The notes: generated from the sequence alone by a model not told the origin. A stretch of 64,000 nucleotides of DNA from Zobellia uliginosa (GCF_018860745.1 NZ_JAHKPY010000014.1:831214-895213), one strand, 5' to 3'. Positions 28,771 through 37,640 are shown, numbered from the stretch's first letter. Numbers and translations: made by a program.

Positions 28771-29838
28771 TTACTCCTCGTTTAGAATAATATCAGCAAG
28801 AATAATTTCCATTTCGTTTTCGGTGAGCCCAGCAGTAATTTTTGAGCTATACATAAATCGAATGATGTCTTTTTCTACGGGAAGAAAATCATTGTCTGCG
28901 CTAATTTGTGAGCAGAGAAAGCTAAATTCATCTTCGCATTTGTCTGAATGACCAAAACCAAGCGCATGACCTAATTCATGCTTTAATAATACTTCTAAGG
29001 GATTCGAAATCCAAATACGTGTGGAAACCAGAACGGAATTTTCGGAAGGGGTCATTGCAAAACCGTCATAATTCCCATCTTTAATTTCTTCATACATGTC
29101 CGGCCAAATAGTTTCTACTTCTTCTTTCGTTCCAAAAAATAGATTGGCATTTGCTGCTTCTGAGTCTTCAACTAGTGAAATACTAAAGGAACTGTCTGTA
29201 AATAGGGTATTGTACTGTGTTATTACACTTTCAACGGTAGTTTTGTACTCCTGTGAAATTGTTCCATTGAGGTACATTTTCATGGGGCTTCCCCATTTTT
29301 GGTTAGCGCTCAACGGTGTGTTGCTAACACCTTTCCAGAAAATTAGGTGTTGGGCGTAGGTAATTATTTCTTTCTGTTCTTCGGATAAAATAGTGGTCTC
29401 ATCAATATCGTTTATCGCAAGATTAAAACTCTGATCAACAATTATTTTTCCATCAAAAGCAGAAACGGTAAATGGATAGGAATCTGTGGTTTCAAAATCG
29501 AGTTTAAGATTTGTTCCCGTTTTAATTTCACCTGTAGATTCGTTAATGATAATATCCGCATCGGATTCTAGGGTATACGTTATCTCGTCATTATCATCAT
29601 CAGTAGCGCTTATAAAACCAACGGAACTATCTGATGGCGAATGCTCATTTATTGAATAGACACCTGTTTTAAAAACGGGAGACGTATTTGTGCTTTCATC
29701 AGAGGAGTTCTCTGTTTTTTCTACTGTAGAAGGGGTTTCTTCTGCCGTTTCGTCAAATGATTCAGCTGTAACATTTTCAAGGTCCGTACTACAGGAAACT
29801 ACCCATAAGGACAATAGGGGGATGAAAATTTTTTTCAT
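28771..29838 (-). CDS. Lipoprotein with cadherin-like domain and HExxHxxGxxH metalloprotease
   Basis: Probable surface zinc protease. Lipobox VVSC (Cys16), a Ser/Thr/Glu-rich linker (about 20-55), a cadherin-like calcium-binding module (about 58-148: SINEHSPSDSSVG, ATDDDNDEITYTL, LDFETTDSYPFTV), then a matrixin-like catalytic domain with HELGHALGFGH (His287, Glu288, His291, His297). The full metzincin zinc motif is intact. Length 355. It is monocistronic, on the same strand as the giant adhesin-like gene, 82 bp upstream of it. The substrate is unknown. Confidence 0.87.
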   Translation of the reverse strand: MKKIFIPLLSLWVVSCSTDLENVTAESFDETAEETPSTVEKTENSSDESTNTSPVFKTGVYSINEHSPSDSSVGFISATDDDNDEITYTLESDADIIINESTGEIKTGTNLKLDFETTDSYPFTVSAFDGKIIVDQSFNLAINDIDETTILSEEQKEIITYAQHLIFWKGVSNTPLSANQKWGSPMKMYLNGTISQEYKTTVESVITQYNTLFTDSSFSISLVEDSEAANANLFFGTKEEVETIWPDMYEEIKDGNYDGFAMTPSENSVLVSTRIWISNPLEVLLKHELGHALGFGHSDKCEDEFSFLCSQISADNDFLPVEKDIIRFMYSSKITAGLTENEMEIILADIILNEE

Positions 29839-30128
29839 AGGTTTGGTTGGTTGAAATCGATTTGGTCATATCAACTAGGTTGTTAAAAGTATAGGATAGG
29901 TATATGGTCGAGAAATTTTTGTTGTGAACACCATGATTTGTATGGCGAGTATGTTAAAATTGAGAGTTTAGAAACTTCTGTCAGACAGAATAGCTGCTAT
30001 ATTATTGATTTTTAGAAAATTAAATAGTTTTCAAACGAGTTTAGAAAGCAGCGTGTATTCTCCCGAGTTTATCGGAAAAATGAGAAAGATATAATGTGAA
30101 GTTAAATTTTTAAGCTTGAAGAATTCTA
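29839..30128. other. Intergenic, AT-rich, with a 15-bp palindrome
   Basis: No ORF or RNA gene recognised. A perfect inverted repeat TTCTGTC-A-GACAGAA occupies 29976-29990, about 140 bp upstream of the metalloprotease start; it is a possible operator. Confidence 0.35.
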
Positions 30129-30327
30129 TTAGTTGCTTTTTTCTTCGAACAACAACCAAGATTCAGGATCTAGAATTACATCGTCCGGTTGGTAGTCCAG
30201 TTTAATAGTTAAGCTCTTTCTAGCGTTTTCCATAACCATTTGGTAGATGACGGTTTTACCATCTTTTATTACACCAATTTCTATAGGGAACTTGAAAACA
30301 TGTTGTTTTTGAAGTTGCTCAATATTA
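30129..30327 (-). pseudogene. 3' remnant of a second M1 aminopeptidase gene
   Basis: Ungapped 199-bp copy of the last 199 bp of the M1 peptidase gene (31482-31680), frame and stop included: it would encode the C-terminal 65 or so residues ending LLFEEKSN. I count eight mismatches. Seven are synonymous (including TAA versus TAG) and lie within the last 37 bases of the frame; only one, Asp to Val, is in the remaining ~160 bp. Upstream it breaks off at the stop of the outer-membrane protein gene (30338). No start codon or catalytic domain is present. Confidence 0.85.
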
Positions 30328-30337
30328 GATTTTATGA

Positions 30338-30958
30338 TTATAATCTTTTACCTAAGACTAAACCAAAATGGGGAATAGTATCACCATTGGAATCAAATTG
30401 AATTGCCCCCAAAAGACCTAGATAAAAACTATCTCCAATCTGAAAATTATAGTTTAAGCGAAGCGACGCTCCTACTGCAAAAGTTCTAGCCGGAGAGAAC
30501 CTCCTACTACTGCGAACGGGATAAGGAAGGTCTGTCCCTGCTGGGAACAGGATTGAATCCTCGTCCATAAGCGAGGTAGCCTGATATCGAAATAAGGGTA
30601 GAATGGAAAGACCGAATCGCTGGTTGGTTGTTTGTATAAAATTATATCTAATACCTGTTACAAGCTGAAAACCGGCAGTAACCGTATGCAATGTAGCATC
30701 GACCCTTTCGCCATCCGATAGTTCATAAAAAAGTGGAGTGTAGGGGGAATCGTTCAGGGTACCTTCGAAACCCAATTGCCAATAAAATTTATTTGAAAAT
30801 TCCTTACCATAATTGGTACCGAAATGATACCCAGTAATATCGCCTGTTCCATGTATACTGAGCCCAAATGAAAACTCCAAATACGATTTTGGCTCATTCT
30901 GTCCGTGAAGAACGAACAATGGGGCTATGAAAAAAGTAAAAATTAAAATGTTCTTCAT
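30338..30958 (-). CDS. Outer-membrane beta-barrel protein, unknown function
   Basis: 206 residues with a signal peptide (about 1-19, FVLHGQ) and alternating amphipathic strands typical of a small 8-stranded barrel (SYLEFSFGLSIHG, FYWQLGFEGTL, VTAGFQLVTGIRYNF, FAVGASLRLNYNF, FYLGLLGAIQFD), ending GLVLGKRL. No family assigned with confidence. It is followed directly by the M1 peptidase remnant, so its 3' neighbourhood is a recombination junction. Confidence 0.7.
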   Translation of the reverse strand: MKNILIFTFFIAPLFVLHGQNEPKSYLEFSFGLSIHGTGDITGYHFGTNYGKEFSNKFYWQLGFEGTLNDSPYTPLFYELSDGERVDATLHTVTAGFQLVTGIRYNFIQTTNQRFGLSILPLFRYQATSLMDEDSILFPAGTDLPYPVRSSRRFSPARTFAVGASLRLNYNFQIGDSFYLGLLGAIQFDSNGDTIPHFGLVLGKRL

Positions 30959-31481
30959 AATTAATTGCTGTTTAATTTCCTATTCACCTAATAAACTTCA
31001 TATTTCCTAAATCGTAGCGTTTGTAACGATTATCCGAGAACTGAACTATTCTGGTGCCTAAGTTATCATCGTCTCTCTTAGCACTAATTTTAACTAGATT
31101 TTATCAAAGAAAAAATGTTGGCGATTGAAACATATTAAGAAACGCCAAATATGACTAAAACTTCTTATTAGAATTGTGGGAATAAAAAGGTTAACTTTTT
31201 ATTAACGTGTAAGATTTGAGAAGGGGGGAAGTACTTTATTTACTCTTGAGAGTATGTTTTACGATTAATTTACAAGTATAATAAATAGTGTATAATTCTT
31301 CATTATGCCTAGCATGAGCATCCTTTTACGACAAAAAAGTAGATTAGTGAAATTTTGAGATCTAGTATTTATGTATAGAAAGTTATTTTTTTAAAAAAAA
31401 CTATGGTAGACAAGAAATGATTTCATATTTGTAAGAGAAAAAAGGAAAGAAGTTATATGAAATTAGGCCCCAAAAAAATTA
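30959..31481. other. 523-bp intergenic region without recognised gene
   Basis: Very AT-rich, with stops in all frames. Contains TTTTTTTAAAAAAAA at about 31387-31401 and several T-runs, but no stable GC hairpin, tRNA-like cloverleaf or convincing promoter. It presumably carries the promoter of the outer-membrane gene and the 3' end of the M1 peptidase mRNA. Confidence 0.4.
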
Positions 31482-33086
31482 CTAATTACTCTTCTCTTCA
31501 AACAACAACCAAGATTCCGGATCTAGAATTACATCGTCCGGTTGGTAGTCCAGTTTAATAGTTAAGCTCTTTCTAGCGTTTTCCATATCCATTTGGTAGA
31601 TGACGGTTTTACCATCTTTTATTACACCAATTTCTATAGGGAACTTGAAAACATGTTGTTTTTGAAGTTGCTCAATATTAATTTGCAAATTTTTCTTGGC
31701 GTAACTCCAATCCCATTTAAGTTCAGGGTGTCCTTTGGTAAAAAGCCATTGCTGAAAGAACTCTTCAAGGTCCTCACCCGAGGTTTCCTCCATAATTTTT
31801 TGAAAGTCGGCTGACATTGCATTGGAATCCCGATAAGCTTTGTAATACGCTTGTATGCCTTTCCAAAATACTTTATCACCTAATTTATGACGAAGCATGT
31901 TTAATACCCAACCTCCTTTTTGGTAGGTGTTAATACTTAAGACCTTCATTGGGTCAGTAATGGAATGGTCTACAATGGGTGAGGGGTTTTGCAAATAGTA
32001 GTCGATTATCTGCTTACGGTCAAGTTCTAGTTCTTCTTTTCGTTTGTCATTGCCATAGATACTTTCTTGATAGAGTATGGCAAAGTACGTGGCAAAACCC
32101 TCGCTTAGCCAAACATGATTCCAGTCATTTTCACTGGCGGAATTACCAAACCATTGGTGTGCGATTTCGTGTGCAATTAAACCTTCAACTTCATTTTTTC
32201 CGGTTACGGAGTTTTCAAAATATGCAATGGTACCTGCGTTTTCCAATCCGCCCCATTGGGTTTTGGCCTGCATGTTGGCCAATTTGGCGTACGAATATGG
32301 GCCAATGTTATCAATAAAATATTTTAAAACTTTGGTAGCCACTCCGTAATCTGAAAAACCATCAAGTCTGTTTTCTGGGTATACCCATGCACTAACAGGA
32401 ATATCATACACCTCGTCCAGCAAGGTACTTGCAAATTTCGTCACTCCAATAGTGACCACTTTCATAGCTACGGGAGCAGGTTCTTTGTAGGTGGTGAGTT
32501 TTAAATCATTTCCTAGATTGCTTTCTTCAATTTTTTCACCCGTGGCGACAACATCGTAATGGTCGGGAGCTGTAATTCTAAATTCAATAGTAGCTTTGTC
32601 TGATGGGTGGTCTACCGATGGAAGCCAATGCCGCGCCAAGTTGGGCCAGTTGTCGCCAAAGAAAGAGCGTTGGCCAAATTTAGTGGTATCAATGACAAGA
32701 CCTCTTTCAGGAATACCTTCATAAACTACTTTGTAGATTCTTGTTTTTTCCTCGGATGAAGATGGCGTTATGTTTATTTTGTTTTGCTCGTAGCTATAGT
32801 TGGCTTCTGTGTCTCCTTCAAAAACATGGGTCACCTGCATACCATAGTTATCTCCTTTGGCGATGAGGTCTAACGCAAACGGATTCACTTCATTTTTAAA
32901 GGCGACTGTAATTTCGGCATCTCCTTTTATGCTGTTTGTTTCGTCATTTAGGGTAAGCCCAAAAACATAACCCTGCACATCCGCGGATGTATTTCTTTGG
33001 TAGGTATCTTGGGCGTTGGTCTTTTGCCCAATTAGTACTAATAAAATGAAAAAAATAAAATACTGGTTGTGAGCTCGTGTTTTCAT
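31482..33086 (-). CDS. M1 family metallopeptidase (aminopeptidase N-like)
   Basis: Secreted or periplasmic zinc aminopeptidase. Signal peptide about 1-25 (QKTNAQ), N-terminal beta-domain (30-235), catalytic domain with exopeptidase-type motif GGLENAG (279-285, in place of GAMEN) and zinc site HEIAHQWFGN (His306, Glu307, His310) with Glu329 (LSEGFATY). Length 534 indicates a short M1 form without the large C-terminal helical domain. It lies 27 bp downstream of argH on the same strand, so it may be cotranscribed with the arginine genes. Its last 199 bp are duplicated at 30129-30327. Confidence 0.93.
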   Translation of the reverse strand: MKTRAHNQYFIFFILLVLIGQKTNAQDTYQRNTSADVQGYVFGLTLNDETNSIKGDAEITVAFKNEVNPFALDLIAKGDNYGMQVTHVFEGDTEANYSYEQNKINITPSSSEEKTRIYKVVYEGIPERGLVIDTTKFGQRSFFGDNWPNLARHWLPSVDHPSDKATIEFRITAPDHYDVVATGEKIEESNLGNDLKLTTYKEPAPVAMKVVTIGVTKFASTLLDEVYDIPVSAWVYPENRLDGFSDYGVATKVLKYFIDNIGPYSYAKLANMQAKTQWGGLENAGTIAYFENSVTGKNEVEGLIAHEIAHQWFGNSASENDWNHVWLSEGFATYFAILYQESIYGNDKRKEELELDRKQIIDYYLQNPSPIVDHSITDPMKVLSINTYQKGGWVLNMLRHKLGDKVFWKGIQAYYKAYRDSNAMSADFQKIMEETSGEDLEEFFQQWLFTKGHPELKWDWSYAKKNLQINIEQLQKQHVFKFPIEIGVIKDGKTVIYQMDMENARKSLTIKLDYQPDDVILDPESWLLFEEKSN

Positions 33087-33113
33087 AAACCGTTACCTTC
33101 TATGCTAGCTAAT

Positions 33114-34394
33114 TTAAGAAATCTTGTCCATCTTCCCCTTAATCTCCTTCAAACACAAATTACCCAAACTACCTTCGTGCGTATGGTGAATGTCTCGTTT
33201 TGGGGTAAAAGTACCTTCTTGAATTTCTTGTCCCATTTTTTTATAGGCGTCTCTAAAAGGCATTCCGTTCTGTACCAGCTCGTTCAAAGTGTCTACACTA
33301 AACAGATAGTCATATTTTGGGTCTTCCAATATACCTTTGTTCACCTTCATTTCCTTTAGGCTGAATGTAAGAATCTCAATACAGGCTTTCATATCCTGAA
33401 TAGCCGGAACAATGATTTCCTTTACCAATTGTAAATCTCGGTGGTAACCACTTGGGAGGTTGTTTATAACCAAAGTCAACTGATTGGGTATACTTTGTAG
33501 CTTGTTACATTTACCACGTACTAGTTCAAAAACATCTGGGTTTTTCTTGTGTGGCATAATGCTACTACCAGTTGTTAACTCATCTGGAAAGGATAGAAAG
33601 TTGAAATTCTGACTCATGTACAAACAGATGTCCATCGCCAGTTTTGAAAGGGTAGCGGCAATATTTGCCATACCGAATGCGGTTGCTTTCTCTACTTTTC
33701 CACGACCCATTTGAGCAGCGACTACGTTGTATTTCAAAGTCTCAAAACCCATTTCTTTAGCAGTGAAACTACGGTCAATTGGGAAAGAACTTCCGTAACC
33801 CGCAGCACTACCAAGCGGATTTTGGTCCGCTACTTTATAAGCAGCCTCAACAAAATATAAATCGTCTATAAGACTTTCAGCATAGGCAGATAACCACAGT
33901 CCAAAAGAAGATGGCATTGCAATTTGTAAGTGGGTGTACCCAGGAAGCAATACGTCTTTATGCTTTTCGGAAAGCTCCAATAGCAAATCAAACAGTTCCT
34001 TGGTTCCTGATTTTATTTCAGAAAGCTCGTTTTTCAAATAGAGGTGCATGGCTACCAAAACTTGGTCGTTTCGTGATCTAGCCGTGTGGATTTTTTTTCC
34101 TGTATCGCCTAGTTTTTCGGTAAGTACGTATTCTATTTTTGAGTGCATATCCTCAAAAGAATCCTCAATTACAAACTCGCCTTTTTCAATGGTTTCTGCA
34201 ATGGCATCCAATTCTTTTACTAAAGCGTTCGTTTCATCGGCAGTCAATAATCCTATTTTACCTAGCATTTTGGCGTGTGCCTGTGAAGCAATAACGTCAT
34301 ATTTCGCCAAGTGTAAATCTAGTTCGCGGTCGTTTCCAACAGTAAAATGGTCTATTTTTTTATCGGTGCTAAAGCCTTTGTCCCAGAGTTTCAT
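33114..34394 (-). CDS. argH: Argininosuccinate lyase
   Basis: Final step of arginine synthesis: argininosuccinate to arginine and fumarate. Fumarase/aspartase superfamily; motifs HTARSRNDQV near residue 103, PGYTHLQIAMP near 152 and the signature TTGSSIMPHKKNPD near 268-281, which contains the catalytic Ser. Length 426 is slightly short compared with about 460 in E. coli but usual in Bacteroidota. It is the last biosynthetic gene of the arg/pro cluster, separated from argE by a four-helix-bundle gene. Confidence 0.95.
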   Translation of the reverse strand: MKLWDKGFSTDKKIDHFTVGNDRELDLHLAKYDVIASQAHAKMLGKIGLLTADETNALVKELDAIAETIEKGEFVIEDSFEDMHSKIEYVLTEKLGDTGKKIHTARSRNDQVLVAMHLYLKNELSEIKSGTKELFDLLLELSEKHKDVLLPGYTHLQIAMPSSFGLWLSAYAESLIDDLYFVEAAYKVADQNPLGSAAGYGSSFPIDRSFTAKEMGFETLKYNVVAAQMGRGKVEKATAFGMANIAATLSKLAMDICLYMSQNFNFLSFPDELTTGSSIMPHKKNPDVFELVRGKCNKLQSIPNQLTLVINNLPSGYHRDLQLVKEIIVPAIQDMKACIEILTFSLKEMKVNKGILEDPKYDYLFSVDTLNELVQNGMPFRDAYKKMGQEIQEGTFTPKRDIHHTHEGSLGNLCLKEIKGKMDKIS

Positions 34395-34422
34395 TTTTTA
34401 GTTATAAGTTTTAAGTTTATAG
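34395..34422. repeat. Short imperfect AT-rich repeats flanking the four-helix-bundle gene
   Basis: Degenerate direct and inverted copies of agttataagttttaag and tttatagttaaaag occupy the argH side, and ttaactttttactaaaaac lies on the argE side (34792-34810). I infer that they mark the boundaries of an inserted cassette; they are too degenerate to be exact direct repeats. Confidence 0.35.
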
Positions 34423-34779
34423 TTAAAAGTCACTATATTTTTTGATTAAAGTAAAGGTCATTTTCTGGACCTCATCGCATAAGGCAAAAGTATCCTCTAA
34501 GTCTGTTTCAGCCAGAAATCCAATTCTTTTTGATATCTCCAATTGTGTTTTTACTTCATTAATAGATCCGTTGGAAATTTCTAAAAATTGGCGAAATACT
34601 TTCTTTGATTTCCTTCCGGTTCCTTCTGCAATATTGCTAGGTATGGAAACGGCGCATCTTAATATTTGGCTTGTAAGTCCAAATTTTTCCTCGGCAGGAA
34701 AATTAGATGTCAATTTATAAACTTTTTCAACTAAGGTCATTGACTTTTGCCAAACAATAAGCTCTTTATAATTATACAT
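34423..34779 (-). CDS. Four-helix-bundle (S23/IVP-type) protein
   Basis: 118 residues with the family signature YKELIVWQKSMTLVEKVYKL (residues 4-23), RCAVSIPSNIAEGTGR (42-57) and a C-terminal helix pair. The family includes proteins encoded in 23S rRNA intervening sequences; the cellular role is unknown. It sits alone between argE and argH within the arginine cluster, bounded by AT-rich repeat-like spacers, which suggests an insertion that left the operon in frame for expression. No catalytic residues. Confidence 0.88.
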   Translation of the reverse strand: MYNYKELIVWQKSMTLVEKVYKLTSNFPAEEKFGLTSQILRCAVSIPSNIAEGTGRKSKKVFRQFLEISNGSINEVKTQLEISKRIGFLAETDLEDTFALCDEVQKMTFTLIKKYSDF

Positions 34780-34807
34780 CTTGGAACTATTAACTTTTTA
34801 CTAAAAA

Positions 34808-35872
34808 CTATTTTATAAATCCTTTTAATAAGTTAATATACAAATCAATACCGTCTTCAATTTCTTTGACGTAGATATATTCATCTGCCGAATGCGAACG
34901 AGTGCTGTCGCCAGGTCCTAACTTAAGAGATTGGCAAGTTAAGGCAGCCTGGTCAGAAAGTGTAGGAGAACCATAGGTTTTTCTTCCCAATGCAATTCCT
35001 GATTGTATAAGTGGATGGTCTTTGGAAATAGCCGAAGAATTTAATCGTAATGACCGTTCTTTTAATTCGCAAGGTGCTTCTTTCTTCAGTAACTCAGCTA
35101 TTTCTGCATTGGTGTATTTATCGTTTACACGTACGTCAATAACCAAATCTACCTGAGCAGGTACAACATTATGTTGTGAACCGCCGCTAATTTGGGTGAC
35201 AGTCAACTTAACCGGACCTAAAACTTCTGATACTTTTGGGAACTTATAATTTTTAAACCACTCCAATACTTCAATGGTATTGTAAATGGAGTTGTCATTG
35301 TTTGGATGTGCAGCGTGAGAAGGTGTACCTTTTATCACGGCATCAAAAACAATAAGTCCCTTTTCGGCAATAGCCAAATCCAATAGGGTAGGTTCACCAA
35401 CAATAGCAACATCAATTTTAGGAAGTATTTCCAATAATCCTCGTAAACTATTTGGACCGGCAGTTTCTTCTTCCATAGAGGCTACCATTAAAATATTATG
35501 ATTGAGGTTTTCCTCAGCATAATAGTGGGTAAAAGTTGCAATCAATGAAACCAATGGGCCGCCAGCATCATTACTACCTAAACCGTATAATTTTCCATCC
35601 TCAATATGCGGGTTGAAAGGGTCTCTAGTATAAGCTGAATTCGGTTTTACCGTATCGTGATGCGAGTTTAAAAGCAGGGTAGGTTTGCTTTCGTCAAAAT
35701 GTTTGTTCACCGCATAAACGTTGTTGATGTGGCGTTTGAACGGAATATTAAAAGACGTAAACCAGTTTTCAATGGCGTCCGCAGTTTTGTCCTCCTCAGA
35801 TGAAAACGATTGAATCGAAATTAGTTCTTTTAATAAATCTATCGCTTTTTGCGTTAATGCTGCTTGTTCCAT
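34808..35872 (-). CDS. argE: M20-family N-acylornithine/N-acylcitrulline deacylase
   Basis: Zinc-dependent deacylase. Motifs: LLNSHHDTVKPN (metal His and Asp) near residue 71, GSNDAGGP near 98-105, catalytic MEEETAGPNSL near 131-141, and the dimerisation domain with TPSHAAHPNNDNS. Because the cluster has the ArgF' carbamoyltransferase, the substrate is probably N-acylcitrulline rather than N-acetylornithine; that is inference from the known Bacteroidota pathway. Two bp after argB. Length 354. Confidence 0.9.
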   Translation of the reverse strand: MEQAALTQKAIDLLKELISIQSFSSEEDKTADAIENWFTSFNIPFKRHINNVYAVNKHFDESKPTLLLNSHHDTVKPNSAYTRDPFNPHIEDGKLYGLGSNDAGGPLVSLIATFTHYYAEENLNHNILMVASMEEETAGPNSLRGLLEILPKIDVAIVGEPTLLDLAIAEKGLIVFDAVIKGTPSHAAHPNNDNSIYNTIEVLEWFKNYKFPKVSEVLGPVKLTVTQISGGSQHNVVPAQVDLVIDVRVNDKYTNAEIAELLKKEAPCELKERSLRLNSSAISKDHPLIQSGIALGRKTYGSPTLSDQAALTCQSLKLGPGDSTRSHSADEYIYVKEIEDGIDLYINLLKGFIK

Positions 35873-35874
35873 TT

Positions 35875-36648
35875 TTATAGGGTAAGAGTCGTGAATAAAG
35901 TAGATTTAGGGTCTAACATGCTAATATCTCCAATATGCACCTGATGTACATTTTTTTGTAAAGCGTGAAAGCAACTTTCCATTTTAGGAAGCATACCGTC
36001 AGCAATGATTTTCTGTTCCAGCAAGGTTTGGTAGGATTTGGTATCAATATGTTTTACTACGGAATCATCGTCGTTCACATTCATAAGAACACCTTTTCTT
36101 TCAAAACAATAGTAAAGTGTAGTTTCATAGTTTCCGCTCATGCCAATAGCGAGTTCGGAAGCAATGGTATCTGCATTGGTGTTTAGTAATTGACCTTTGC
36201 CATCATGTGTCATGGCACAGAAAACAGGAGTAAGGCCAGCTTCTAAAAGCTTTGTAATAGTATCTCTGCTAACGCCATCAACATCTCCTGCGTAACCATA
36301 ATCAATATCTTTTACGGGTCTTTTATGTGCTTGAATGGTATCACCATCCGCGCCGCTTAATCCAATAGCATTACAGTTATGCGACTGCAATTCTGCTACA
36401 ATATTTTTATTTACAAGTCCGGCGTAAACCATGGTAATCAGCCCTAAGCTATCCTCATCGGTAATACGGCGCCCATCAATAAGTTTAGATTTGATACCTA
36501 ATCTGGTTCCCAATTTGGTGGCTAGTTTTCCTCCGCCGTGGACCAATATTTTAAGGCCTTCCAATTCGGAAAATGCTTTTAGGAACTTAGAAAGTTCTTC
36601 TTTATTTTCGATGACGTTTCCGCCTATTTTTATAATGGATAATTTCAT
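35875..36648 (-). CDS. argB: Acetylglutamate kinase (N-acylglutamate kinase)
   Basis: Amino-acid kinase fold: phosphorylates N-acyl-glutamate. N-terminal IIKIGGNVIEN (residues 5-15), LVHGGGKLATKLG near 36, substrate Arg in IDGRRITDE near 58, ALGLSGADGD near 96 and CFAMTHD-like FCAMTHDGKGQLLNTNADTIA near 145. Length 257. Two-bp gaps on either side (argF' upstream, argE downstream) show tight coupling. No N-terminal helix for arginine feedback inhibition is seen, so end-product control may act elsewhere, for instance at the leader. Confidence 0.95.
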   Translation of the reverse strand: MKLSIIKIGGNVIENKEELSKFLKAFSELEGLKILVHGGGKLATKLGTRLGIKSKLIDGRRITDEDSLGLITMVYAGLVNKNIVAELQSHNCNAIGLSGADGDTIQAHKRPVKDIDYGYAGDVDGVSRDTITKLLEAGLTPVFCAMTHDGKGQLLNTNADTIASELAIGMSGNYETTLYYCFERKGVLMNVNDDDSVVKHIDTKSYQTLLEQKIIADGMLPKMESCFHALQKNVHQVHIGDISMLDPKSTLFTTLTL

Positions 36649-36650
36649 GC

Positions 36651-37586
36651 CTACTGTTCCAGGATTTTTTTCAATACAATCTGCGCCGCATAGGTTCGGT
36701 TATTTGCCTGTTCTATAACAAGCGATTGGTCACCATCTAAAACAGCATCTGCAACAACCATATTTCTGCGCACGGGAAGACAGTGCATGAATTTAGCGTT
36801 ACCCACTTTTTCTGGGGTCATCGTCCAGTTTTTATCTTGGTTCAATACTTTTCCATAGTTGGAATAGCTACTCCAGTTTTTTACGTAAATAAAATCTGCA
36901 TTTTCACAAGCCTTTTTCTGGTCGTATTCAATAGTGGTGCTTTTCGTAATTTCAGGATTAAGTTCGTATCCTTCAGGATGTGTAATAACAAAATCGGCAT
37001 CTTGTAAATGCATCATCTCCACAAAAGAATTGGCAACTGCATGCGGTAATGCTTTTGGGTGTGGTCCCCAAGAAAGCACCACTTTAGGTCTCGCTTTTGT
37101 ATTTTGTTCGGCCAGAGTAATGGCGTCGGCCAAGGCCTGTAATGGGTGACCTACCGAACTTTCCATATTTACGATGGGTACGCTTGCGTATTTTTTAAAA
37201 CCGTTTAAAACTTTCTCCGCTTCATCTTCTTCTTTATTCTGTAATCCAGCGAAAGCTCTAATGGCAACAATATCGCAATACTGGGAAATAACCTGTGCAG
37301 CTTCCTTAATGTGCTCAGAAGTACCTTGGTCCATAACAGTACCATCGGCATATTCTAAAGCCCAACCTTCACTTCCAAAGTTCATAACAATAACGTCCAA
37401 TCCAAGGTTCATAGCAGCTTTTTGAGTGCTTAACCGCGTACGAAGACTGTTATTGAAGAACAGCAAACCAATAGTTTTATCCGAACCTAGGTTTTTATGC
37501 TTTCTAGGGTCTTCTTTTAAGTCTCGGGCTTCTTCCACCCAATTGTCCAACGAATCTATGTCTTGTAAGGAAAGGTAATGTTTCAT
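36651..37586 (-). CDS. argF': N-acylornithine carbamoyltransferase (AOTCase/SOTCase type)
   Basis: Transfers carbamoyl phosphate to N-acyl-L-ornithine, giving N-acylcitrulline. FFNNSLRTRLSTQ (43-55) is the carbamoyl-phosphate loop in the form seen in the Bacteroides fragilis N-succinylornithine enzyme; HPLQALAD and the HCLPVRRNM motif are present. At the position that decides acyl specificity (Pro90 in the B. fragilis succinyl enzyme, Glu92 in the Xanthomonas acetyl enzyme, from memory of published work), this protein has Ser90 (QGTSEHIKEA). Acetyl versus succinyl is thus not settled. Length 311; upstream of argB by 2 bp. Confidence 0.92.
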   Translation of the reverse strand: MKHYLSLQDIDSLDNWVEEARDLKEDPRKHKNLGSDKTIGLLFFNNSLRTRLSTQKAAMNLGLDVIVMNFGSEGWALEYADGTVMDQGTSEHIKEAAQVISQYCDIVAIRAFAGLQNKEEDEAEKVLNGFKKYASVPIVNMESSVGHPLQALADAITLAEQNTKARPKVVLSWGPHPKALPHAVANSFVEMMHLQDADFVITHPEGYELNPEITKSTTIEYDQKKACENADFIYVKNWSSYSNYGKVLNQDKNWTMTPEKVGNAKFMHCLPVRRNMVVADAVLDGDQSLVIEQANNRTYAAQIVLKKILEQ

Positions 37587-37640
37587 TTGTGTTCTGTTTC
37601 TCTGGCTATTCTTACTTATTTTCTGTGGATGTATTCTGTA

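Noticed and set aside
31387-31401. T7-A8 palindrome as a terminator
   Set aside because: Pure A/T with no GC stem; too weak and common in AT-rich spacers.
34048-34401. 117-codon plus-strand ORF over argH
   Set aside because: Antisense shadow of argH with Ser-rich random composition.
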